In this document: in pieces, positions 6,513 to 12,976 of the stretch
Layout: every line of letters starts with the position of its first letter
Position numbering within the stretch: the stretch's first letter is position 1
Source of the DNA: JASFRI01 sp050115015
Lineage (GTDB): Bacteria; Acidobacteriota; Polarisedimenticolia; CBDVAL01
Reading direction: 5' to 3'
Assembly (NCBI GenBank): GCA_050115015.1
Contig: JASFRI010000075.1
Coordinates: 1-13,090, forward strand
DNA: 13,090 bases
Notes under the pieces: generated by a model
Seen by the model: only the letters and a program-made list of their open reading frames with translations
Database searches by the model: none
What the model was told of the DNA's origin: nothing
Made by a program: the position numbers and the translations under genes

Positions 6513-7790
6513 CTACAGCCCCTTCGCCTTGATGGTCTCGAGGCCGTGCGCCGCCGTGCTCACCTCCCGGCGCCGCAACAGGTAGGAGAAGAGGAAGCCC
6601 GAGAGGCTGAGGATCGAGAACGTCCAGAGCATCGGCAGGTAGCCCTCCGGATTCGCGGCGCCGGCCCCCGCTGCATCATTGATCCAGCCGATGACGAGGT
6701 TGAACACCATCAGCCCGATGTTCTGGAGCATCGTCATCAGGCCGTAGGCGGTGCCGAGGCGGTTCTCGGAGACGAGGTAGGGGACCGAGGGCCAAAGGAC
6801 CGCCGGCACCAGGGAGAACGAGACCCCGATCATCGCCGTGGAGATCCACAGGTCCCAGTTCGTGTAACCCAGCATCGGAAAGACCGGGAACAGCAGGAAC
6901 GAGCCGAAGGCCATGAACAGGCTGCGCTTCCCCACCCGGTCGACGAGCAGCCCGAAGGCCGGCGTGGCGAAGATCGCCGCCAGGAACACGTAGCCGTTCA
7001 TCTCGCCGGCGGTGGCCAGGTCGAGGCCGTGGGCGTCCTCGAAGTACTTGATGGCAAAGGTGCTTCGGAACGGGAAGATCACGGAGTAGAACGTGACGCA
7101 GAGGCCGACGACGTACCAGTAGGACTTGTCGAACTTCAGCAGGTCGGACCAGACGATCTTGTCCGACTCCGCGGGCTGGTGCAGCGCGTAGCGCGGCTCC
7201 GCGGTCCGGTCGAGCAGCCAGTAAACCGCCGCGGCCGCCAGGGACAGCACCGCGAAGCCCACGGCGATCATCAGCGGTGCCTTCCACCCGCTCTCGTAGG
7301 CCGCACGCGCCCACGTCGGCGAGAGGTCGGCCGCGTAGGAGCCGGCCCGGGCGATGCTCAGGTTCAGTCCGAAGGCGAACCCGAGCTGCTTTCCCTTGAA
7401 CCATTGCCCCAGGGCTGCGGTGATCGCGACGATCATCGATTCCGCCCCGAGGCCGAAGACGAACCGCCCCACCACCATCATCCCGAAGGTGGAGGAGAGC
7501 AACGTGATGACCGCACCGACGAGGCAGATCGCCGTGAACACTAGGGTCGCGAGCCGCGCCCCGAGGCGGTCCACGATCATGCCGCCGATCAGCACCATGA
7601 TGATATTGGGGAAGCTGTACCAGGCGTTCAGGGACCCGAGCTGGCTGTTCGTGATCCCCAGCTCCGCCTCCAGCGTCGACGCGAGCGGCGCGATGGAGTC
7701 GTAGATGTAGTAGTTCCCGAACATCGCCAGGCTGACGAACAGCAGCACGGCCCAGCGGATCGAGGGTGGAGGCGGCGGCTTCTGGTTCAT
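6513..7790 (-). CDS. MFS transporter, MFSD1-like group
   Basis: A 425-aa protein with about 12 hydrophobic segments in two halves separated by a hydrophilic loop (WLLDRTAEPRYALHQPAESD). Near the N-terminus, FGNYYIYDSIAPL and LNAWYSFPNIIMVLIGG are followed by the MFS motif-A-like MIVDRLGARLATL; WFKGKQLGFAFGLNLS follows in the fourth to fifth segments. These blocks resemble animal MFSD1, a lysosomal dipeptide transporter, more than the usual bacterial drug or sugar exporters. Substrate cannot be read from sequence; a peptide or organic anion is a guess. ATG 7790 was chosen over an upstream in-frame start at 7898 because AAGGAG precedes it by nine bases and a proline-rich cytoplasmic start fits MFS proteins. 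It lies between the RAYT element (upstream) and the exported-protein gene, 164 bases downstream. Confidence 0.88.
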   Translation of the reverse strand: MNQKPPPPPSIRWAVLLFVSLAMFGNYYIYDSIAPLASTLEAELGITNSQLGSLNAWYSFPNIIMVLIGGMIVDRLGARLATLVFTAICLVGAVITLLSSTFGMMVVGRFVFGLGAESMIVAITAALGQWFKGKQLGFAFGLNLSIARAGSYAADLSPTWARAAYESGWKAPLMIAVGFAVLSLAAAAVYWLLDRTAEPRYALHQPAESDKIVWSDLLKFDKSYWYVVGLCVTFYSVIFPFRSTFAIKYFEDAHGLDLATAGEMNGYVFLAAIFATPAFGLLVDRVGKRSLFMAFGSFLLFPVFPMLGYTNWDLWISTAMIGVSFSLVPAVLWPSVPYLVSENRLGTAYGLMTMLQNIGLMVFNLVIGWINDAAGAGAANPEGYLPMLWTFSILSLSGFLFSYLLRRREVSTAAHGLETIKAKGL

Positions 7791-7908
7791 CGGGCAGGGG
7801 CTCCTTCGCGGGACGCGGGCTCCGGGGCCGGAGATCCGGCGCCACGCCGATCGCCAGACTCTACCAGACCCCCCACCCCCCCGGAAACCCTCCCCCACCC
7901 CCCCACGA
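7791..7908. other. MFS 5' region and C-rich flank of the RAYT unit
   Basis: Holds the MFS Shine-Dalgarno sequence (CTCCTT at 7800-7805 on plus) and, at 7869-7904, C runs of 6, 7, 3, 5 and 7. The complementary strand fits a G-quadruplex pattern. The tract stops four bases before the RAYT left terminal repeat. No promoter for the MFS gene could be identified; one may have been disrupted or replaced by the insertion. Confidence 0.45.
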
Positions 7909-7931
7909 CAGGGTCAGACCTGAAGTGTGCA
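7909..7931 (+). repeat. Left terminal repeat of the RAYT unit
   Basis: CAGGGTCAGACCTGAAGTGT plus GCA, identical to the inner part of 3117-3148 and inverted relative to 8923-8945. The following GCCCC mirrors the GGGC preceding the right-hand repeats. Confidence 0.88.
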
Positions 7932-8007
7932 GCCCCGAGATCCGTTGCCCGGAGAGGTGTATCATCCAAGGACCCACCCACGGGTTAGCGCCCGCTCCCA
8001 TATCATC

Positions 8008-8940
8008 ATGACGAGACAACTTCGCGTGCAGTTCGCCGGAGCGCTCTATCACTTGACAAGCCGGGGAAACGCCCGGCAGGACATCTTCCTCACCGATCGG
8101 GACCGGGAGCGTTACCTGTTCCTCCTGTCCCGGGAGGTCCAGCAGCGGCGGTGGCGTTGCCACGCGTACTGCCTCATGGACAATCACATCCACCTGCTGG
8201 TCGAGACACCGATCCCCAGCCTGTGCCGGGGGATGCAGCGGCTCAACAGCGCGTACAGCCAGCGGTTCAACCGGGAGCACGGCCGCGTGGGGCACGTCCT
8301 CCAGGGCCGCTACAAGAGCCTCCTCGTGGAACGGGAGGCCTACCTGCTGGAGGTCAGCCGCTACATCGTGCTGAACCCCGTCCGTGCCGGGATGGTGCCG
8401 GACGCAGGTGCGTGGCGCTGGAGCAGCTACCGGGCTACCGCTGGGCTCGAACCGGCACCCGACTGGCTGACGGTGACGGCGATCCTCGGGCGCTTCGGAA
8501 GCGACCTGCGGCAGGCTCAGCGAGCTTACCGCGAGTATGTGCAGCAAGGGGTCGCCGCGGGATCGCCGTTCGGCGCAGTGCACGGCCAGATCTGGCTTGG
8601 CGGAAGGAGTTTCCGGGCTCGGATGCAGGCGAGGGTCCCGAGGCGGTCCGACGCCGACATCCGGGTAGCGCAGCTCCTGCCATCGCGTCCCACCGCGGAG
8701 GAGGTCCTGGCAGCGGTGAGCCAGGCCTTTCGGGTCGACCGCGAGGCGATCCTCTCCCGGGAGCATCGCGAGGCGTATCGCGCCGCCGTCTTCGCGCTGC
8801 GGCGGTTCGCGAACGTCCCCCGCAAGGACGTCGCGTCCCTGTTCGGGATCTCCGGATCGCGCGTCTCGCAGATCCAGCGACAGGTGGAGTGCTCACGCCG
8901 GCGGCAACGGTCCGCGCAGGGCTGCACACTTCAGGTCTGA
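8008..8940 (+). CDS. REP-associated tyrosine transposase (Y1/HUH, TnpA_REP type)
   Basis: A 310-aa protein. The N-terminal Y1 transposase domain (1-150) opens with RVQFAGALYHLTSRGN and contains the metal-binding HUH motif in MDNHIHLLVET (His60, His62). The block GRYKSLLVE and RYIVLNPVRAGMV holds the candidate nucleophilic tyrosines (Tyr102, Tyr119; Tyr119 is my preference but is not certain). It continues with WRWSSYRAT. The C-terminal part (about 225-295: TAEEVLAAVSQAFRVDREAI, then VPRKDVASLFGISGSRVSQI) looks like a DnaA domain IV / HTH DNA-binding extension, known in larger RAYTs. Start ATG 8008 fits the family N-terminus; an in-frame GTG at 7927 inside the left repeat is the alternative. 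The stop codon TGA is supplied by the right repeat, so the last residues CTLQV are repeat-encoded. These enzymes cut and join REP-type repeats as single strands. Confidence 0.92.
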   Translation: MTRQLRVQFAGALYHLTSRGNARQDIFLTDRDRERYLFLLSREVQQRRWRCHAYCLMDNHIHLLVETPIPSLCRGMQRLNSAYSQRFNREHGRVGHVLQGRYKSLLVEREAYLLEVSRYIVLNPVRAGMVPDAGAWRWSSYRATAGLEPAPDWLTVTAILGRFGSDLRQAQRAYREYVQQGVAAGSPFGAVHGQIWLGGRSFRARMQARVPRRSDADIRVAQLLPSRPTAEEVLAAVSQAFRVDREAILSREHREAYRAAVFALRRFANVPRKDVASLFGISGSRVSQIQRQVECSRRRQRSAQGCTLQV

Positions 8941-8945
8941 CCCTG
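8923..8945 (-). repeat. Right terminal repeat of the RAYT unit
   Basis: Inverse of 7909-7931 over 23 bp. It includes the transposase stop codon (8938-8940). Beyond it GGGTAAGTGGTTTGGG resembles the outer part of the ends at 3117 and 3518 (AAGTG-RTTTGGG), so the full repeat is longer than the perfect core. Confidence 0.88.
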
Positions 8946-8984
8946 GGGTAAGTGGTTTGGGAGGAGGAGGTTAGGGGGCGGGGG
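8946..8984. other. G-rich flank of the RAYT unit
   Basis: AAGTGGTTTGGGAGGAGGAGG followed by runs of five Gs twice; it continues G-rich into the 3' end of the LuxR-type gene. Matches a G-quadruplex pattern on the plus strand, and lies between the element end and the stop codon (8985-8987) of the minus-strand gene. Confidence 0.45.
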
Positions 8985-9551
8985 TTAGCGGGAGGCGGTG
9001 GTGGTGGCGGGGCGGGGGTCGTCGAGGGGGAGGAGGAGGTCCTCGAGGAAGAAGGCGGAGAGCTCCGCGCGGCCGGAGAGGCCGGACTTGCGGTAGACGG
9101 CGACGGCGTGCTGGCGGACGGTCCGCTCGCTGCGCCCGGACAGCGCCGCGATCTCCTTGTGGCTGTATCCTTTCAGGAGCATCACCGCGGTCTCCCGCTC
9201 GGCCTCGGTGAGCCGCCAGCGCTTCAGCTGCCCGTCGATCGCCTCCCCCAGCCCCTGGAGGATCTGCTGCGCCCGCGCCCTCCACTCATCCCGCTCCTCC
9301 TGACGCCGCTCCAGGGCCTGCCGCACGCTGGAGAGCGACCGGCAGGCTCGGCGCCAGCCGCGCAGCAGGTACGCGGCCGTGCCCAGGCAGAGGGAGATGA
9401 ACGCCAGCTCGACGACGAGGTGGAAGGGGTCCCGCATCGGCACGTCGAGCATCAGGTCCACCGCCCCGACCACGGTGATCGCCAGCAGCAGCAGGCTGGT
9501 GACCAGGAGGAACCGGGGGTTCTCCGTGTCGATCCGGTGTGCCATGGGCAT
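8985..9551 (-). CDS. Membrane-anchored LuxR-type transcriptional regulator
   Basis: A 188-aa protein. Two predicted membrane helices (about 13-36, FLLVTSLLLLAITVVGAVDL, and 43-64, FHLVVELAFISLCLGTAAYL) are joined by a short acidic-proline loop. A probable coiled coil (66-105, rich in R, E and Q) leads to a LuxR/GerE helix-turn-helix at about 112-172: LTEAERETAVMLLKGYSHKE, then IAALSGRSERTVRQHAVAVY and RKSGLSGRAELSAFFLEDLL. There is no receiver or autoinducer domain, so any signal would have to act through the membrane part or by dimerisation; that is inference. Met at 9551 or 9545 is the start; neither has a strong Shine-Dalgarno sequence. It is divergent from the sigma-factor gene across a palindrome-rich region, so one may control the other. 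Confidence 0.88.
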   Translation of the reverse strand: MPMAHRIDTENPRFLLVTSLLLLAITVVGAVDLMLDVPMRDPFHLVVELAFISLCLGTAAYLLRGWRRACRSLSSVRQALERRQEERDEWRARAQQILQGLGEAIDGQLKRWRLTEAERETAVMLLKGYSHKEIAALSGRSERTVRQHAVAVYRKSGLSGRAELSAFFLEDLLLPLDDPRPATTTASR

Positions 9552-9609
9552 CCGTCGTTTGTCGGATAGAGGGGGGAAACCCGCTGCCGGGCCTCCCGTC
9601 CGCCGCTAG

Positions 9610-9638
9610 AGCGTATGCCGGATGGCGACGTGCGTCCA
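9610..9638 (-). promoter_or_regulatory. Possible promoter of the LuxR-type gene
   Basis: On the minus strand TGGACG (9638-9633) and TACGCT (9615-9610) are separated by 17 bases and would start transcription about 50 bases before the ATG. Both boxes are imperfect; offered as the best candidate in the region. Confidence 0.3.
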
Positions 9639-9774
9639 GTGGCTACACACTCCCCCCGTCCCCGAACCGGAGGTACCCGATGCCCGCAAGCGACCCTCAC
9701 CGAGCCCGGCAGCCCGTTCCCTCCCCGGAGACGCCCCTGGTGAGAGGCTGCGCGCCACGGTGGACGGTCGCACC

Positions 9775-9809
9775 CCGGTCCGATCGGACCGGCTGGGTCG
9801 TACGACCCA
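9775..9809. promoter_or_regulatory. Tandem perfect palindromes (18 bp and 16 bp), operator candidate
   Basis: Two different perfect palindromes lie side by side with one base between them (9775-9792 and 9794-9809). They could be twin binding sites for a dimeric regulator, such as the neighbouring LuxR-type protein, or two RNA hairpins in a leader. Neither has any adjacent T run. Confidence 0.45.
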
Positions 9810-10074
9810 CGGAGCACCGGGCCCCGGGATGGGGACCGCGCTCCTGGACGTCTCCGCCGCCCGCCGTGCCTCCCGCCTGCTGGAGGGCCTCGCCCTCCGG
9901 AGGCCGGCGCCGGGACGTCCGGGAGCGCCCTTTTCCCGCCGCCCTAGGGCGGAGGGTCCCGCGGGTCGCGTCGCTGCGCCGCGAGGAGGGAGCACGGCGC
10001 CGGGAGGTCCCGGACCGCCCAAGCGCGCCCTCGCGCGGTCGCGCGGCCGCACGCCGCCCGGAAGGGGGCCCGCG

Positions 10075-10914
10075 ATGAAGGGCGCGCCGCGACCCCGCGA
10101 CAGCGAGCGCTCCGGCCTCGGCCTCTACCTCTCGGAGGTGCGGCGCTACTCCCGCCTGGACCGCGTCACCGAGCGCCGTGTGGCCGGGGGGTTACCCGAC
10201 CGGCGGGCGCGGAACCGGCTGGTGGAGGCCAACCTCGGCTTCGTCGTCTCGATCGCCAAGGAGTATCGCAACCGGGGTCTCCCGTTCGAGGACCTCATCA
10301 GCGAGGGGAACGTCGGTCTCATCGAGGCGGCCCGCCGCTTCGATCCCGGGAACGGTACCAAGTTCATCACCTACGCCGTCTGGTGGATCCGCAAGGCGAT
10401 CCTGGCCGCCCTGGCGGAGCACTCCCTGGTCGTCCGGGTCACGAGCTACGAGCGCCGCCGGCTCCGCCGCGCCTCCGGGAAGCCGGCGCCGTCCACCACG
10501 GTGCGCGGCCGGCGGCCGGCCCATCTGGACGATCCCGGGGTGGCCGTGGCCGGTGGCGGCGGGTCGTTGCTGGAGCGCTACGGCGCCGTCTCGCTGGACG
10601 CCGCCGTCGGCCAGGACGGCGAGACCTCCCTGGGGGACTTCCTGCCCGCCGGGGGCGACGACCCCGAGACCGAGGTGAGCCGGAAGCTGATGCTGGCCTG
10701 CCTCGACCGGGCCCTGACGTACCTGTCGCGCCGCAAACGGCGCATCCTGGTGTCGCGCTTCGGCCTCGACGGCGGGGACCCGCAGTCCCTGAGGGAGGTG
10801 GCACGGGGTCTCGGCCTCAGCCGGGAGCGCGTCCGCCAGGTGGAGCTCGACGCCCGCAAGGAGCTCCTGCGGCGCTGCGGCGGGTGTCCGCCGCGCCGCG
10901 GTGCGGAGTCCTGA
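10075..10914 (+). CDS. RpoD/SigA-like (group 2/3) RNA polymerase sigma factor
   Basis: A 279-aa protein. A short region 1.2 (GLGLYLSEVRRYSRLDRVTE, 14-33) leads to region 2 (46-125): RNRLVEANLGFVVSIAKEYR, then GLPFEDLISEGNVGLIEAAR and FITYAVWWIRKAILAALAEH, typical of RpoD-like factors. Region 4 (208-266) has RFGLDGGDPQSL and the -35 recognition helix LSRERVRQVE. Region 1.1 is absent, so it is an alternative rather than the housekeeping factor. Between 130 and 170 the usual region 3.0-3.1 helices are replaced by a basic, glycine-rich stretch (RRASGKPAPSTTVRGRR, VAVAGGGG), before SLDAAVGQDGETSLGDFL resumes. ATG 10075 has GGAAGGGGG upstream and begins just before region 1.2; the open frame extends upstream to 9622 but that part is low-complexity. 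No anti-sigma gene is adjacent; the divergent LuxR-type protein is the nearest regulator. Confidence 0.88.
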   Translation: MKGAPRPRDSERSGLGLYLSEVRRYSRLDRVTERRVAGGLPDRRARNRLVEANLGFVVSIAKEYRNRGLPFEDLISEGNVGLIEAARRFDPGNGTKFITYAVWWIRKAILAALAEHSLVVRVTSYERRRLRRASGKPAPSTTVRGRRPAHLDDPGVAVAGGGGSLLERYGAVSLDAAVGQDGETSLGDFLPAGGDDPETEVSRKLMLACLDRALTYLSRRKRRILVSRFGLDGGDPQSLREVARGLGLSRERVRQVELDARKELLRRCGGCPPRRGAES

Positions 10915-11145
10915 CCCTCGGCGCGCCGACGCCGCCGGGCGGCCCCCCGTGAGGGCCGCTCGCCGCGGTGAAGGCGAGCGTCGCGAACCGGGCGTAGCCG
11001 GCCCCGATCCGCCAGGCCAGGCAGAAGTCGATAGCTTCCCGGCCTTGTCACGCAACCCCGGTCGAACCTCGGGGGCCGCCGCGGCGCGAACCGCCGGACA
11101 CCGGGACCGGCCCGGCCCCGCTCCTGTGAGATAATCGCCGCGCCC
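10915..11145. other. Intergenic with hairpins; contains antiporter promoter
   Basis: 231 bases. A strong hairpin CGCTCGCC/GGCGAGCG (10957-10964 with 10973-10980, eight-base loop) lies 43 bases past the sigma-factor stop and may act as a terminator without a U tract. Bases 10951-10999 resemble 12861-12909 in the MITE (32 of 49 ungapped matches, ending in an identical GGCGTAGCC). A second hairpin CCCCG/CGGGG lies around 11056-11074. No gene. Confidence 0.5.
11130..11135 (+). promoter_or_regulatory. -10 box GATAAT of the antiporter operon
   Basis: GATAAT matches the consensus at five of six positions and is preceded by TGTGA. It ends ten bases before ATG 11146, predicting a leaderless or 3-5-base leader mRNA. 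No clear -35 box is visible. No Shine-Dalgarno sequence precedes the ATG, which agrees with leaderless initiation. Confidence 0.5.
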
Positions 11146-12354
11146 ATGTACGCGAACCTCGCGGTGCTGTCGGTCTTCGTGCTCGTCTACAGCCTCATCG
11201 CGGGCCGGATCGACCGCATGCCGCTCAGCGGCCCCATCATCTTCACCGGCTTCGGCTTCCTCGTCGGTTTTCACGGTCTGGGTATCCTCGACCTCCAGGT
11301 CACGGGGGAGGGACTGCGATCCCTCGCGGAGCTGTCGCTGGCCGTGGTGCTGTTCACCGATGCCGCCGGCACGGACCTGGGGGTGCTCCGCCGGAGCGAG
11401 CAGATCCCGATACGGCTGCTCCTGGTCGGGCTTCCGCTGACCATCCTGGCCGGGTTCGGGGCCGGGATCGTGCTCTTCCCGGGCCTCCCGATGATCCAGG
11501 TGGCGTTGCTGGCGACGATGCTGGCGCCCACCGATGCGGCGCTGGGGAGCGCCGTCGTGACGAACCCGAAGGTGCCCGCGAGCATCCGGGAGGGCCTGAA
11601 CGTCGAGAGCGGCCTGAACGACGGCATCTGCGTGCCGGTCCTGTTCCTGTTCCTCGCATTCGCCACCGGCGCGACCGGAGGAGGAGCGCGGCTCGGGGTT
11701 CGTCTGGTGGCCGAGCAGATCGGGATCGGGCTGGCCGTCGGCCTTCTCCTGGCGGCCGCCGGCAGCTGGGCGGTCGGTCGCTCCGCCGAGGCGGGCTGGT
11801 TCACCGACCCCTGGGAGCGCATGGCCGTCGTCGCCCTGGCGTTCTCGTGCTTCGCGATCTCGCAGATCCTGGGAGGCAGCGGCTTCATCGCCTCGTTCAG
11901 CGGCGGCCTCCTGTTCGGCGCCCTGGCGCGGGAGCGCAAGGAGCGGCTGCTCCGGCCGGCCGAGGGGATCGGGGATACGCTGGCCCTGATCACCTGGGTC
12001 CTGTTCGGATCCGCGATGGTGGGACGTCTCGCCGGAAGCCTGTCCTGGCCGATCGTCGTCTACGCGGCACTCAGCCTCACCGTGGTGCGCATGCTACCGG
12101 TGTTCCTGGTCCTCTCCGGCTCGGGCCTGCGGACCGGGGACAAGCTGTTCGCCGGGTGGTTCGGTCCGCGGGGCCTGGCGAGCATCGTCTTCATCGTCAT
12201 CGTGCTGAACAAGCTGCCCGGCACGGAGAGGCTCTCCATCACCGTGTTCCTCACCGTGCTGCTCAGCATCCTGGCGCACGGGTTCAGCGCCAACCCCCTT
12301 GTCGCGCTCCTCGGCCGCCGGTCCGGCCTCGAGGCGGCCGGTGCGAGGGGGTGA
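11146..12354 (+). CDS. Cation:proton antiporter (CPA1 / NhaP-like)
   Basis: A 402-aa membrane protein with about 12 hydrophobic segments. APTDAALGSAVV (127-138) matches the unwound-helix TDP-type motif of this fold, and NVESGLNDG (152-160, with Asn158-Asp159) matches the CPA1 ion-site motif; GPRGLASIVFIVI near the C-terminus is the conserved arginine helix of NhaP/NHE-like proteins. It should exchange Na+ or K+ for protons across the inner membrane. There is no long cytoplasmic C-terminal (RCK/TrkA) domain. The start ATG lies just behind a -10 box. A small potassium-channel-like gene follows after 15 bases, suggesting an operon for monovalent cation or pH balance. Which cation is carried cannot be read from the sequence. 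Confidence 0.9.
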   Translation: MYANLAVLSVFVLVYSLIAGRIDRMPLSGPIIFTGFGFLVGFHGLGILDLQVTGEGLRSLAELSLAVVLFTDAAGTDLGVLRRSEQIPIRLLLVGLPLTILAGFGAGIVLFPGLPMIQVALLATMLAPTDAALGSAVVTNPKVPASIREGLNVESGLNDGICVPVLFLFLAFATGATGGGARLGVRLVAEQIGIGLAVGLLLAAAGSWAVGRSAEAGWFTDPWERMAVVALAFSCFAISQILGGSGFIASFSGGLLFGALARERKERLLRPAEGIGDTLALITWVLFGSAMVGRLAGSLSWPIVVYAALSLTVVRMLPVFLVLSGSGLRTGDKLFAGWFGPRGLASIVFIVIVLNKLPGTERLSITVFLTVLLSILAHGFSANPLVALLGRRSGLEAAGARG

Positions 12355-12369
12355 CCGGGAGGGCTCTTC

Positions 12370-12804
12370 ATGCTGCTGATCATCGGCATCGGCGCGCTGA
12401 TGCTGTTCATCACCACGGCGATCCACGGCGCGTTCATGACGATCACCATCAAGGCCCTCCGGGCCTACGCGCGGCGCCGTGCCCGCGGGTCGCGGGTCCG
12501 GCCGGTCCAGGTGGTCACCAGCGCGATCCTGCTGATGTTCGCCGCCTCGCTGCTCGAGGTGGGCGCCTGGGCGACGACGTATCTGTTGCTTGGAGCGTTC
12601 TCCGCGCTGGAGCCGGCGATCTACTTCTCGATGGTCACCTTCACCACGCTGGGGTACGGCGACATCGTCCTCGACGGGCACTGGCGGGTGCTGGCCTCCT
12701 TCGAGGCCGCGAACGGGATCATCATGTTCGGCTGGACCACGGCCGTGGTCTTCGCCGTCGTGCAGCGCGTCTACGTCCCCGAGGTCCGCGTCGAAGATCC
12801 CTGA
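12370..12804 (+). CDS. Small potassium-channel-like protein (Ion_trans_2 pore)
   Basis: A 144-aa protein. A membrane helix at about 2-24 precedes a basic loop (RAYARRRARGSRVRP), then a second helix (47-75), a pore helix with the selectivity filter TTLGYGDIV (92-100) and a third helix (106-132). TLGYGD is the potassium-channel signature. The two-TM pore module is preceded by one extra helix rather than the usual bare module, and there is no RCK domain, so four subunits should form a simple channel without ligand gating. It starts 15 bases after the antiporter stop with GGGAGGG upstream, so it is almost certainly co-transcribed. An antiporter-channel pair could couple K+ leak to H+ exchange, which is inference. 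Confidence 0.88.
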   Translation: MLLIIGIGALMLFITTAIHGAFMTITIKALRAYARRRARGSRVRPVQVVTSAILLMFAASLLEVGAWATTYLLLGAFSALEPAIYFSMVTFTTLGYGDIVLDGHWRVLASFEAANGIIMFGWTTAVVFAVVQRVYVPEVRVEDP

Positions 12805-12828
12805 GCCGCCCCGCCCCCCTGGCTCAGT
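12805..12828. other. Short spacer with target-site copy
   Basis: Only 24 bases follow the channel gene stop before the MITE-like element. The last six, CTCAGT (12823-12828), are repeated at 13000-13005 on the other side of the element. Confidence 0.6.
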
Positions 12829-12853
12829 AGTGGTCCAGTTCAGGAATACGGTG
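12829..12853 (+). repeat. Left inverted repeat of the MITE-like element
   Basis: AGTGGTCCAGTTCAGGAATA followed by CGGTG; pairs with 12977-13001. Confidence 0.7.
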
Positions 12854-12976
12854 ACGCACCGAGGGCGACGATGCGCCGCGCCGGCAAGGCGCGCGACCGA
12901 GGCGTAGCCCCCGTGGCCCCAGTTCGGGGCAGCGCTACGCCGCAGGGAGCGGAACGAAACAGCGGCGATCGAATGC

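Larger units (their letters stand above)
7909..8945 (+). mobile_element. RAYT unit: transposase gene between inverted terminal repeats
   Basis: A REP-associated tyrosine transposase gene is bounded by 23-bp inverted repeats (7909-7931 and 8923-8945) that match exactly and are shared with the element at 3117-3518. Outside each end lies a G-rich tract of consistent polarity. Total about 1.04 kb. No target duplication is visible. Likely the autonomous partner of the gene-less copy. Confidence 0.78.
9552..10074. other. Divergent intergenic region rich in palindromes
   Basis: About 520 bases between two divergent regulatory genes. Perfect palindromes: CCGGTCCGATCGGACCGG (9775-9792), TGGGTCGTACGACCCA (9794-9809, one base further on) and CCGCCCTAGGGCGG (9939-9952). 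A 7-bp-stem hairpin (GGAGGGC/GCCCTCC) lies at 9882-9898. A 25-bp direct repeat with 22 matches occurs at 9906-9930 and 9996-10020. An open frame from ATG 9680 (good GGAGGT upstream) ends in ATGA overlap with the sigma-factor start, but its R/P/A-rich product and lower third-position GC argue against it. The sigma frame itself also stays open upstream to 9622. Most likely regulatory DNA or a long leader. Confidence 0.5.

Noticed and set aside
4495..6585. Plus-strand 696-codon frame
   Set aside because: Antisense to carH and the exported-protein gene, no recognisable motifs, low-complexity charged sequence.
9622..10074. 150-residue N-terminal extension of the sigma factor
   Set aside because: In frame, but Pro/Arg/Gly-rich, without region 1.1 features, and the ATG at 10075 has a good Shine-Dalgarno sequence.
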